A stretch of 64,000 nt of DNA from Pyropia yezoensis (lineage: Eukaryota > Rhodophyta > Bangiophyceae > Bangiales > Bangiaceae). Position 1 is the first letter of the stretch, and each line of letters begins with the position of its first letter. A model generated the notes under the pieces. It was not told where the DNA came from. It saw only the letters and a program-made list of their open reading frames with translations, and made no database searches. The stretch is from assembly GCA_009829735.1 (NCBI GenBank), contig CM020618.1:39361030-39425029 (forward strand), given 5' to 3'. This document shows, in pieces, positions 52,688 through 61,630 of this stretch. The translations under genes and the position numbers were made by a program.

Positions 52688-54577
52688 CTATAGTGTACTA
52701 TCCGGAATGCCATACGCGGCAACCCAGTGATCTAGGAAGGCCGACACGACCGACATGGCCGTGATCTCTGCCAGTGGGATCGCTCGCGTAAGTTTCGTGA
52801 AGCGGTCACAGATAACCAGGAGGTACTGGTTGCCCTCCTCCGTCACTGGCAGTGGCCCAAGGATGTCCATCGCCAACGCGGCAAAGGGCTCCTTGGCCGG
52901 GAACAATAGCATAGCCGTAGTAGGCCGCCGTTCCATCAGACGGTTCTGTGCACAACTTGTGCAGGCAGCCACCCAACTGTAGATGTCCACCACCATGGAC
53001 GGCCAGTAGTACCTGGTCCTCAGGGTCCGGTACAGTTTAATAGACCCCAGTTGTCCACCTGTGGGAGCGTTATGCTCCCTCTCAAGGATACTGTCCTTGA
53101 GGGATGCGGGGACGACAAGTTGTTCGGTCCCCTGGACTACCCCCCTCCTCATGAGGAGGCCATCGTCTCCCAGAAAGAACCGCGTCTCCGCCACTGTATC
53201 CAGTGTATCCCTCTGCGACTTGCAGAAGGGATCCTCGGCCTGGGCCTTCACCACCTCGTCCAGGGACAGGGGCAAGTACTTCTTGTTCCCTGGCGCCTCG
53301 GGGTTCAACGCCTGACCCGAGCGCGTGACTACCCCCACGATGGGGATGTCCTCATCGACTGGGTTAGTGTCCAGCCCCTCGGTAGGTACCCGAGAGAGGC
53401 CGTCGGCAAGGGCATGTTGCCTGCCAGGTCGGTACTCATTATCAAAGTTGAAGGGTGCCAGTCGCACCCTCCACCGGTTGAGACGAGTGTTCGTACAGTC
53501 CGTCTTAAAGATGAACTGCAACGCGCGGTGGTCACAGCGGATGAGGAACTTCTCACCCTCTAGGTAGTGACGAAGTGACGTCACCGCCCACACCACTGCG
53601 AGTCCTTCCAACTCGGTGACTCCATAGTTCTTCTCGGCCGAGTTCAGCCCCTTGCTGAAGTATCCCACCGGCAAGTACTCCTTGTCCGGCTGCTGCTGAA
53701 GCAACACACAACCAAGTTGGTCGTAGCTAGCGTCCACATCCAGGATGTCGTGGCCTCCCAACCTGGGAAGAGCCAGGATAGGGGGCTTCAGCAGAAGGTC
53801 CCGAAGAGTCTCAAAGGATTCCTGCTCCACCCGACTTGGGGGAGGCAGGTTCTTCGGTAGCGTTGAGCTCACTAACTCATTCAACGGTTTCGCCACCTTG
53901 GCGAAGCCCTTGGTGAAACGTCGGTACACGTTGCACATCCCGAGGAAGCTCCTCATCTGGGTCTGGGTCCGGGGGTACTGAGCCTTACGGATGGCCCCCA
54001 AGTTTTTCTCGTTGACACTGAGACGCCCCGGACGGACAACATGTCCCAAGTATTCCACCTCTTGAGTGAAGAGGTGGCACTTACTCGCCTTCAGTGACAC
54101 ACCGGCGTCAGCAAGTAGCTTGAACACCTGGCCAAGATGGCCAATGTGTTCCTCCGAACTTCGGGAGAACACAATGATATCGTCTAGGTACACGAGACAG
54201 ATCTGCCACTGTACTCCGGCCAGAATCATGTCCATGGCGCGCTGGAAAGTTGCCGGCGCGTTACACAGGCCAAACGGTAGACGCTTGCACTGGTAGGTAC
54301 CACAGTGACAGGTAAAGGTAGTTTTATGCCTGTCCTCCGGGGCAATGGGAATTTGCCAGTACCCCGCGTTACAGTCCAGGGTAGAGAACACGTTCGCCTC
54401 CCCCAGAGAGTCCAGACAGTCGTCCATCCTAGGTAGGGGATAACTGTCCTTTACCGTGCTCTCGTTGAGCTTACGGTAGTCGGTACAGAACCGGGGGTTC
54501 CCATCAACTTTGGGGACGATAACCACCGGACTCGCCCACTCGGCGTTACTGGCCTCGATCACATCGAGGGCCTCCAT
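52688..54577 (-). CDS. pol: Reverse transcriptase, RNase H and integrase N-part, second Ty3/gypsy element
   Basis: About 629 codons. Reverse transcriptase motifs: STLDCNAGYWQIPI, LPFGLCNAPATFQRAMD and the catalytic YLDDIIVF near residue 130. RNase H region with DASYDQLGCVLLQQ and the RHYLEGEKFLIRCDHRAL strand. The integrase finger and the first core strand (ALAMDILGPLPVTEEGNQYL) occupy the end. Part of the broken pol region. Confidence 0.88.
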   Translation of the reverse strand: MEALDVIEASNAEWASPVVIVPKVDGNPRFCTDYRKLNESTVKDSYPLPRMDDCLDSLGEANVFSTLDCNAGYWQIPIAPEDRHKTTFTCHCGTYQCKRLPFGLCNAPATFQRAMDMILAGVQWQICLVYLDDIIVFSRSSEEHIGHLGQVFKLLADAGVSLKASKCHLFTQEVEYLGHVVRPGRLSVNEKNLGAIRKAQYPRTQTQMRSFLGMCNVYRRFTKGFAKVAKPLNELVSSTLPKNLPPPSRVEQESFETLRDLLLKPPILALPRLGGHDILDVDASYDQLGCVLLQQQPDKEYLPVGYFSKGLNSAEKNYGVTELEGLAVVWAVTSLRHYLEGEKFLIRCDHRALQFIFKTDCTNTRLNRWRVRLAPFNFDNEYRPGRQHALADGLSRVPTEGLDTNPVDEDIPIVGVVTRSGQALNPEAPGNKKYLPLSLDEVVKAQAEDPFCKSQRDTLDTVAETRFFLGDDGLLMRRGVVQGTEQLVVPASLKDSILEREHNAPTGGQLGSIKLYRTLRTRYYWPSMVVDIYSWVAACTSCAQNRLMERRPTTAMLLFPAKEPFAALAMDILGPLPVTEEGNQYLLVICDRFTKLTRAIPLAEITAMSVVSAFLDHWVAAYGIPDSTL

Positions 54578-54607
54578 GCGAGCAACTTGCTCCTTAACGA
54601 GGGCCCT

Positions 54608-55759
54608 TCAACGGGGTCCTCCCCTATACGGTTGTTGGCGTATAGGGGGTGCACCGGGCTTCAACTCGATCCGGTGTTGGGTAGCTCTCATGAGTCCCAA
54701 TTGACCATCCCACAACTTGTGATATTGGTCCAAGAGGCGTTCAACTTGAACCCTCAACCTGTGTGGAACACCCTCCATGTTCACATGGGGCCGAGGAGAG
54801 GCGGCCGACTTGGCTTGATGCTTCTCCTTTCCGGACTTCGGGTCGCTACTTGCGCCCGCGTTGAGGGTGACCGCTACTACCGGTCCCTCGTGTTGGTCGA
54901 TATAGCCGAACTTGGCTCCCGACTTGAAGTACTTGGGCGTCGAGCTCAGGTTCATCACCTGGATCCTCCACGGGACTCCGGCTTTGGAGTCCATCGTGCC
55001 AAGGGCAACATGCACTTGGTGCTTGCGAGCAAGACGGGGGTAAGGGTGCACCAACCCGTTCCCCGTACAATCAGTTACAACATCAACGTGCGCCACCGAG
55101 TTGGGGGGCAACGTGACTTTACGGGCTAAACGCAGGGTAGCAGTAAAACCTTCCCTCACAGAGCAAACAGGCTTCGACTGTGAGACTGTCACAGGAGCCA
55201 CAGACTTTCCCTTACCAAGGATGGGGATAGTCTCCCCAGTCATCAACTTGACCCAGTACTCAGGGCCACAAATCAAAGGCACTTGTGTTACGACATAAGG
55301 GGCACCCAGAAGCAGGGGTACCGATATATTCTTAACTACACCATAGGTCACGTCGACCTCATGGGTCCCCAACCTAGTTGTTAGGGTCACGGCACCAACG
55401 ATGGGAAGTACCCCACCATTGATATCGATCAGATGGTCAGCTTTAGACTTCCAGCGTTGGAGCTTCATAACCTTTGGTAGTAGCGACTTGCGTATCAAGG
55501 AGGCTCCTGACCCGGTATCACGTACGATACGGGCACAACAGGCGCGGCCGGGGGCAAGTTGCACCCGTCCAGACACCTGGAAGTTCTCACCCGTCAGCAC
55601 CGCGATGACCCGACGTGGGTTTACGTTCTTGGGGAGTCCTACCCGAGGTGGGCGGACCCCCTTAGGTCGCCGCAGTATCCGGCACGGTTGGTTCGTCCTC
55701 TTGACCCACTTGGCCGAGGCTGCCGTTGTAAGCTTCGGACGGCCAGCTCCAACGGTCAT
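54608..55759 (-). CDS. pol: Aspartic protease region, second Ty3/gypsy element
   Basis: About 383 codons. A pepsin-like retroviral protease site reads RDTGSGASLI at about residues 80-90, with a flap-like strand and the ...LLGAPYVV motif behind it (about 150). The end leads toward reverse transcriptase (LRVQVERLLDQYHKLWDGQL). It overlaps the gag frame by a few bases, as is usual in the family. Confidence 0.75.
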   Translation of the reverse strand: MTVGAGRPKLTTAASAKWVKRTNQPCRILRRPKGVRPPRVGLPKNVNPRRVIAVLTGENFQVSGRVQLAPGRACCARIVRDTGSGASLIRKSLLPKVMKLQRWKSKADHLIDINGGVLPIVGAVTLTTRLGTHEVDVTYGVVKNISVPLLLGAPYVVTQVPLICGPEYWVKLMTGETIPILGKGKSVAPVTVSQSKPVCSVREGFTATLRLARKVTLPPNSVAHVDVVTDCTGNGLVHPYPRLARKHQVHVALGTMDSKAGVPWRIQVMNLSSTPKYFKSGAKFGYIDQHEGPVVAVTLNAGASSDPKSGKEKHQAKSAASPRPHVNMEGVPHRLRVQVERLLDQYHKLWDGQLGLMRATQHRIELKPGAPPIRQQPYRGGPR

Positions 55760-56769
55760 TCGTTTCCCGCCGACTTGGCGTCCGAATCTGAGGACGAAGG
55801 GGAAGACGACGAGTCCGAGGACGACGTGTCCGCCCCCTCCGCCGAGGGTGTGGCGGCCGCCACCACCGGTCGGGACCCACCCTCGCGGCGTGAACGTACT
55901 TCGTTCGTAGCCGACTTCTTACTCGCATTCCTAACAAGTTGTTGGATGCGTTTACTCAACTTGGGGCAATCATATGCCCAGTGTCCATCGGAGTTGCAGT
56001 TCCAACACCGATTATCAGTTGCCGGAGGGGTCTTCCCAACTGGGGAAGACGAAGAGATACCCTGGGAAGCTCCCACGGCAGCTACCACCCTCTTCTTGCG
56101 GATTCGGCGTGCCTCTCTCAACTCTCTGGCCTGGCGCGCCTCCTCCCGTTCCTTGGCCAACTCGGCCTGACGCTCCTGGCGTTGTTCCTCCCGCAACTTG
56201 CGGTAGGCCTCGCCTCTGCGGTAGGCGAACCTAGCCAACTCGGCCAGGGTCGCCCGGGCCGTGTTATGCTCCCGGGTCTCCATCCGGACTGACCAATGGA
56301 GTCCCTCCACAAACCGACTCTTCACCACAGCTTGTGGATGAAGAAACCCACAAGGATTGTTGAGCTTACGGACTCGCTCCGCAAAGCGCAACTCGTCCCC
56401 CGCCTCTTCCTGATGGGCTTGTGTAAACTCCTCGACTTGAGAAGCCAACGCCGCTTCATCAACCATGGCCCTCAACAACCAGTTGACGAGCTCCAAATAG
56501 GACGTCACCTCCCCAGCGCCTCCACTTGAGGAGCTGGGCATGACGGACATAAGTTTTGTCCGCAGGTCTCCCTTCGTAAAATCCTGTAGCATGTAAAAAG
56601 CCATGCCTTCACTTATGGCATTGTCGTCACAGGCTTTTGTGAAACGACGTAAGAACTCAAAGACACGGAGGGGGGGAGTTCCATCCCACTCCGCTTTGTG
56701 CCCAAAAGAGTGAAGTGCATTCTTATTGGCACGGCCCATGGCTCGGGCCTGGTCAGGACCATACGCCAC
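55756..56769 (-). CDS. gag: Gag capsid/nucleocapsid region, second Ty3/gypsy element
   Basis: About 337 codons. The first 180 residues match the retrotransposon Gag capsid fold (RVFEFLRRFTKACDDNAISE, PQAVVKSRFVEGLHWSVRME). A charged coiled-coil-like Arg/Glu helix follows (about 190-235). One CCHC knuckle, CWNCNSDGHWAYDC, lies near residue 265, before a Ser/Asp-rich tail. Packages element RNA in this family. Confidence 0.82.
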   Translation of the reverse strand: MAYGPDQARAMGRANKNALHSFGHKAEWDGTPPLRVFEFLRRFTKACDDNAISEGMAFYMLQDFTKGDLRTKLMSVMPSSSSGGAGEVTSYLELVNWLLRAMVDEAALASQVEEFTQAHQEEAGDELRFAERVRKLNNPCGFLHPQAVVKSRFVEGLHWSVRMETREHNTARATLAELARFAYRRGEAYRKLREEQRQERQAELAKEREEARQARELREARRIRKKRVVAAVGASQGISSSSPVGKTPPATDNRCWNCNSDGHWAYDCPKLSKRIQQLVRNASKKSATNEVRSRREGGSRPVVAAATPSAEGADTSSSDSSSSPSSSDSDAKSAGNE

Positions 56770-56838
56770 CGACTTGTTGTGGAGGGCGTAGGTCTCACAA
56801 TCAAAGATCCTCTGGTAGACCGGGTTGGTTACCTGGAT

Positions 56839-57753
56839 CTAGGGCGGCACCTCACGTTGAGGGAACAGCCGCTGTGGCACTGGGGTAAGTTGACCCTCAG
56901 TGCCCATAGTCTGGCGCGGCGCGCTTGGTGTAGCCGCCGGCGTTTCCGGGGGAAGCTCCCCCATGAAGGGCGTACGGGGAAACTCCCCCGTGAAAGGCGT
57001 ACGCCCCACCGAGTATGGTGTGGCTCCCTCGTTGGGAGTCACAGGTGTCGCCCCCTGTTCGGGGCGACCCGAGATAGGCGTGAGGGGGGATTCCCCCTGC
57101 GCCTGCGGGCTCGAAAGCCCCGATCCGGTCTGGACATTGAGGCCATCTGGCAAACTCGCCACAATCTGATTCAGAATAGTATTCGTCATCGTGACCACCA
57201 GGTCCTGCAAAGTCTGGCGCAACACATTGGTCGCCTCCCGACGGACAGTTTCCGCGAGGAGTGGATTGACGACTCCAGTTGAGTCTCGGTCCGCCTCCGG
57301 GAGTCCACCTGAGGGGTAACCACGATCCTCAGGGGTCTCAACCGGGGGCATGGGCGCGAGCCCATCGCCGACCAATGGAGGTCCGCCGTCCTCCGAAAGC
57401 CTAGTTGGCGACGGCTCCAAGCCAAAGTTGGCTCCAACCCGAGTGGAACCCGCGGGGACAGTCCTCACCCCTTGGGACGTTCCCGTTGAGTATACCACAC
57501 GGTGGCCAGACTTCGGCCCACCCACATCAGAAGTGTCACCCGAGTGAACTCCCGACTGAGTCGGGGTGGCCTGTTGCCCGCCCGCACTTCCAGTCCTGCT
57601 GGCTTGAGGGACCTCTAGTCCCTCTGCGACCCCAGGTAAACCCACCTGTGTCTCACCAGTATTCAAAGGCACTGAAGTACGTGCGTCACCCGTGTACTCC
57701 CCGGACGATGGGGGGTCCGAGCTAGCCATGTTGGCTGACGATCCGTATGACAC
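56839..57753 (-). CDS. Gag-region N-terminal frame, second Ty3/gypsy element
   Basis: About 304 codons directly after the primer site, low in structure: Gly/Pro/Thr-rich with several TPFMGELP/TPFTGEFP repeats near the end and one helical stretch (ETVRREATNVLRQTLQDLVV, about 165-200) that could be a coiled coil. It is probably the N-terminal part of the element's Gag region, since it precedes the capsid frame on the same strand. Confidence 0.6.
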   Translation of the reverse strand: MSYGSSANMASSDPPSSGEYTGDARTSVPLNTGETQVGLPGVAEGLEVPQASRTGSAGGQQATPTQSGVHSGDTSDVGGPKSGHRVVYSTGTSQGVRTVPAGSTRVGANFGLEPSPTRLSEDGGPPLVGDGLAPMPPVETPEDRGYPSGGLPEADRDSTGVVNPLLAETVRREATNVLRQTLQDLVVTMTNTILNQIVASLPDGLNVQTGSGLSSPQAQGESPLTPISGRPEQGATPVTPNEGATPYSVGRTPFTGEFPRTPFMGELPPETPAATPSAPRQTMGTEGQLTPVPQRLFPQREVPP

Positions 57754-57828
57754 GGTCCAAGTCCACCGTTCCTCTGAGACAGAGGGCCCCCTACACCAGG
57801 GTGCATCCGGAGGTAAAGTTTACCTCTG

Positions 57829-57846
57829 TCCCCTGCTGCTCCACCA
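57829..57846 (-). other. Primer binding site of the second Ty3/gypsy element
   Basis: On the element strand, four bases after the LTR end, TGGTGGAGCAGCAGGGGA matches the form of a tRNA 3'-end complement (TGG first). The tRNA was not identified. The same TGGTGGAGC follows the old LTR piece at 36976. Confidence 0.65.
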
Positions 57847-57850
57847 AATG

Positions 57851-58317
57851 TGGCAAAAGCCACTTGCACACACGACACCCAAGTTGGGGCGGTGTACAAG
57901 GGCTGCCTCCCGTGTCGGGGGAACCGGAAGAAGTGCAAGTCGCACACACTCTGTCCCTGTTGTGGGGCAAACCCCCCACTGACAAAAAAGAGGATGGTGT
58001 GTGGTCCAACAGTTTCTTGGTCGGCACGGGGACGCAGGGCCAAGCCCCGCTGTCCCTCCCCTTATCCCCCCAGGGTCCCCTCAGAATCTCGCCACTCAGA
58101 ATCTCCCACCCCAGCACCTGCCCACCGGGCCACACGAAAATTCAAGACGATAAATGCAGAAAACCCTCAAATCCAAGTTGGATTTAGTACTAAGCTAACT
58201 ATCCCAAACTTAGGGAATACGGACCCAAATGCAGGGGGAGGAACGGATCAGGCTAGTGGCCTGCCGCCCCTTGCATGGCACGTGTTGCCCCCGTACCTGG
58301 GGGTCAATACTGCCACA
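57851..58317 (-). repeat. 5' LTR of the second Ty3/gypsy element
   Basis: 467 bp, TG...CA ends on the minus strand, in direct orientation with 48889-49355. Its outer edge lies only 52 bp from the stop codon of the neighbouring SWIB gene, so the element sits in that gene's 3' region. Confidence 0.9.
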
Positions 58318-58369
58318 CGAGTGTAAGTGGGCGGAAGCACAGCAAGTCAGAGGCAGCATGCAAGCAACG

Positions 58370-59145
58370 TCAGTGACGGTGGCCAAACGAGGTGAGCACC
58401 AGAAGACCCATGCAGACCTGGATATTAAAAAAACTGCCATACATGAGGACCACGAACATGACACTACCCTCCACTTCTGCACACCACACTCATCAGTCAC
58501 ATGACGTACCTGGAGGAAGGTGCACTCTTCCACACCAAGGATGGCGCGTAGATTCGCATCAGGGCGGAATTTGGTTCGGTCGTCTTGCACTTGGAGACCC
58601 CGCGCTCTCATGTACAGGGAGATATCTCTTGTGATGGCGGGGCGCGTGGAGACGCCTCGACCAAGAAAGCGCCGCAGCACTCCATTCACGACCACGGGCT
58701 TGTGCGGGCCCTTCAGCTTGGCGGGATGCTCGGGATACTCCAATGGTAGAAGCGCCTCACGGTCACCCATGGACAGCCCGCGCACAGGGCCCACGGCAGA
58801 GACCGGCACCGGGCCATCCGACCCGGCGGCAGCCGACAACGGTGCACAGAGCATTGGTGAGGCGGCGCGGCGACACGTGCCGAATGCACCACCTCCGGAA
58901 ACGCCGCCAGAGCGACCCAAAAGCGAGGCGCGGCCGGCGGGCATGCCGAGGACCCAGCACTGGACGCCAGTCGACCGGCGCGTCACCGCCAAAGGAGCAC
59001 CACCCACGCCGACCCCACCGGCGCTCATGCATGGCTGCGGCACAGGAAAAGACGTAAAGCCCAAGTTCACCCTTGGTGACCCACGCAACGAGTCAGACGG
59101 GGAAGGAAACCGGCCAGCCATACGGCGAGCGATCAGCCCAAGCAT
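58370..59145 (-). CDS. SWIB-domain protein, two exons
   Basis: Exon 1 is 59145-58510 (from the ATG, MLGLIARRMAGRFPSPSDSL) and exon 2 is 58417-58370, together 227 residues. The 92-bp intron (58509-58418) has donor CAG/GTACGT and acceptor TTTTTTTAATATCCAG, in phase 0. The N-terminus is basic and Ser/Ala-rich, fit for mitochondrial or plastid import. From about residue 150 it matches the SWIB/MDM2 domain: KPVVVNGVLRRFLGRG, then TRPAITRDISLYMRARGLQ and KFRPDANLRAILGVEE. Exon 2 adds VCMGLLVLTSFGHRH, which fits the closing helix with its terminal His. SWIB proteins act in chromatin remodelling or, when organellar, in nucleoid organisation. Length and leader favour the organellar type. The short exon 2 is the least certain part. 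Confidence 0.75.
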
Positions 59146-59236
59146 CACATGCCACTGGGACCGCGGTGGGCCAAGGGGCGGCGGCCACTACGTCGCCGAC
59201 GAGGGACGGGTGGGCGGGCAACGTGGAAACCACAGG

Positions 59237-59308
59237 TTTCGATGATGTACGACATCCGCATTCCATGTACGACTTGTCGTACATCGAAGGCTGGTGTCGT
59301 ACATCGAA
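59237..59308. promoter_or_regulatory. Cluster of GTAC palindromes upstream of the SWIB gene
   Basis: Four copies of ATGTACGAC or its complement GTCGTACAT lie within 72 bp (59243, 59265, 59276, 59295). The middle two form a 20-bp inverted repeat with a two-base centre. The flanking word TCGA is shared (TTCGATGATGTACGACA, GTCGTACATCGAA). The cluster lies 92-163 bp upstream of the SWIB start codon, a promoter position. A dimeric transcription-factor site array is the simplest reading. Confidence 0.5.
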
Positions 59309-61630
59309 CGCTGCTTGACCAATGAGATGCCTGTGTTCTGAGACTTGGAATTGATTTGATGTTCTTCAAGGTGTGTGTAGGAGAAGCTCTTTAACCCATG
59401 TTCTTTAAGGTGGTTGTCTGTGGAGCTGACCAGACCTGCGATACATCTGTGTTGCCGCACATGGCCGCCTCCTCCTCCCCCCTGGCTCTCCACCCTGTCC
59501 CCAGCTGGCGCCGCACGTTGCCGCCTGGGTGCGGGCTGTGTCGGCGCGGGCAGTGGTGGGGGTGGTGGGGCAGGTACGCTTGGGGAGTGGTCCTGCCACC
59601 CCCCCACGAGCCTTCCCCCCGCCCCGATGGACGTGACGGCCGCCTCTGCGGGCGCCTGCGCCGCCGGCCGACGCGTCGGCACCACGGCGGCGGCGACGAC
59701 GTCCGCCAGGGGCGTGGCGGTGGCGGAGGCCCGAGTGGCGACGGCCGCGGCGGCCGCAGCCGTTCTGGCCCCCTGCCGGCGACGTGGTGCTGGCGGGCCC
59801 CGCGAAGTGGACCACGGCCGCGGCGGCGAACGTCGGTGGCCTGGTGTGGGGTGGGCGTGTGCGTGGGCCTTGCGGTGGGGGTGGCGAGGCGGAGGGTCTG
59901 GACGAAGGGGTGTCGCCCGGCCCAGTTGGCCCCCCCGCCGGGGCCGACGCCGCCACGTCCCATGCCGCCCCACCCTCCGTGACGCTGTCCCCCGCCGCCG
60001 TGGGCGCCCGCGCCCCGGCCGGGGTGCGGGCGGCGCCGGCTGCCGGCCAAGTTTGGCCGGCGGCGCCGACGGGCGTCGTGGCGGTGGCGGCGCGCAGCGG
60101 ACAAGACTGAGCCGCGGGGGCCGCCGGCCGACAGGCTGTGGCGGGGAGCGGCGGCAGGGAGGCGGCGGTGGCGCATTGCGGTACGGCGGCGGCGGCGCCT
60201 GGCGGCGGCGGCGGCGGCGGCGACCGGCGGCGGCGGCGGCGGCGGCGGCGACTGGTGGCGCGGCGGCGGCGGCGACCGGCGGCGAGGCGGCTTCGCGGCG
60301 GCGCGGCGGCGCGGCGTGGCGGCGGCGGGGCCGAGACGGCGCTGGGCGGCAAGACGGCGGACGAGGCCGCCCCAGTGGGCGGCGTGCTTGTGGCGCCGAC
60401 GCGCGGCGCAGGTGGCGTGCCGGCGGCGGGCGCTGTCGGCCCTGGCCGCGCCTGGGGCGGCGTCGCCCCGGACGGGCAGGGGGGTGGCGGGGGGGAGGGG
60501 ATGCATCTTCCGCCCCCCACCCCAGGGACACCCGCGGGACGCGCCCCTGCAGGCGCGGGTAGGCCGACGCCGCACGGCGGCGGCGAGGCTCGGAGACGCG
60601 ACCCCTGGCCGCGGCGCTGCCAGGCGCCGCGGTGACTTGGGGGGGGGCGCGGGGGGGGGGGGGGGGGGGCGGCTGCCCCGCCCGCCGTGTCCCCTCTGGC
60701 AACGCCCTCGCCACCGCGGGGCGCCGCCGGCACATCTGGCGGGCCTCTGGCGGCGCGCAGCCGCCACGAACCTACCCCCTTGGCCGCCCCACCGGCGGTC
60801 AGTCCGGCGTGCGCCGGCGGGGCCCCTCCCTCGCCTGCTCATGGTTCTGTCGCCATGAGCATTCTCAGTGACCTTGTTTTGGTATGTGGAGGCACTGTTG
60901 AAAATGTGGTCTCTATTGCTGTTCTCCCAATTTTGGCCGATCCGGACAAGAACAAGAACAAGGGTATCGGGCCATAGGTACTACACGGGCATGAAATCAA
61001 GGGTATCAGCAGTACTTTCCACTAAAATCGACTACTCGCCTCGTACACTGTACCGTTCAAGTCAAGAGTATCTGATACTCATGGCACTGATTCTCAAAGG
61101 TACCAGGAAGAGTTCAAAAAGTATCTGTTACGACAGGGCTGCGGCATCGAGGTGGGCTGGCCCTAGTCGCTGGAGCAGCTGCGGCAGCTGGTGACGGGGT
61201 GGCGGTGGCCACCCGGCCACTGCCACCAGCATCGTCTCTGTAGCACGGCCAGCAACGCAAGGCCGTTTACGGCCATGGTCACCTGGGCCCACCCAAAACA
61301 GCAACGCGTGCCCCCAGCGCCCCACGAACGCCACTCTCACCGCGGGCCCATCCGCAAACGCCACCCCAAACAAGGCGCAGAGCCAGACATACGCGGTCGG
61401 TCGCTTGGCGGTCTGCTCGAAGACAAGAGTCCAACAGTGGTTGACAAACGGTGTGCCCCAGGCGAGGGGGAGGGTAGGTGATAGTGAGAATACCAGTTTT
61501 CGTTGCTCGTATTCGATGAACCAACTGTGTATCTAAAAAGAGAACGGGGCCTCGCTGATGGATTTCCGACGCCACCCGCCCCTTGTCGCGGTCCTCGCGT
61601 CGCCCCACGGCCGGTAGTCGTTGCCTACAT
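59309..61630. other. Unassigned GC-rich stretch
   Basis: 59400-60870 is open on both strands in up to five frames of 340-515 codons, all Ala/Gly/Arg/Pro-rich from GGC/GCC triplet runs (densest at about 60180-60320), with G runs near 60645-60670. A short stretch at about 59785-59880 reads DVVLAGPAKWTTAAAANVGG and looks more protein-like but stays in frame only briefly. 60870-61630 is AT-richer and holds an exact 15-bp palindrome GAGTATCTGATACTC at 61066-61080. No gene can be supported. Confidence 0.4.

Larger units (their letters stand above)
48889..58317 (-). mobile_element. Ty3/gypsy element with two antisense frames beyond pol
   Basis: A 9.4-kb element on the minus strand. It is bounded by 467-bp direct LTRs (57851-58317 as 5', 48889-49355 as 3') that differ at about eight sites by eye (under 2%). 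A TGG-initial primer site lies at about 57829-57846 and a polypurine tract at 49356-49368. Reading down the minus strand: two gag-region frames, protease, reverse transcriptase/RNase H/integrase, and integrase end with chromodomain-like tail. Between pol and the 3' LTR lie two frames on the plus strand (49694-51664). The coding part looks broken at about two or three points. No target duplication was found. Moderately recent. Confidence 0.88.

Noticed and set aside
59188-60842. Long overlapping Ala/Arg/Gly frames on both strands
   Set aside because: Triplet-run artefacts; the brief protein-like patch near 59785 does not hold a frame.
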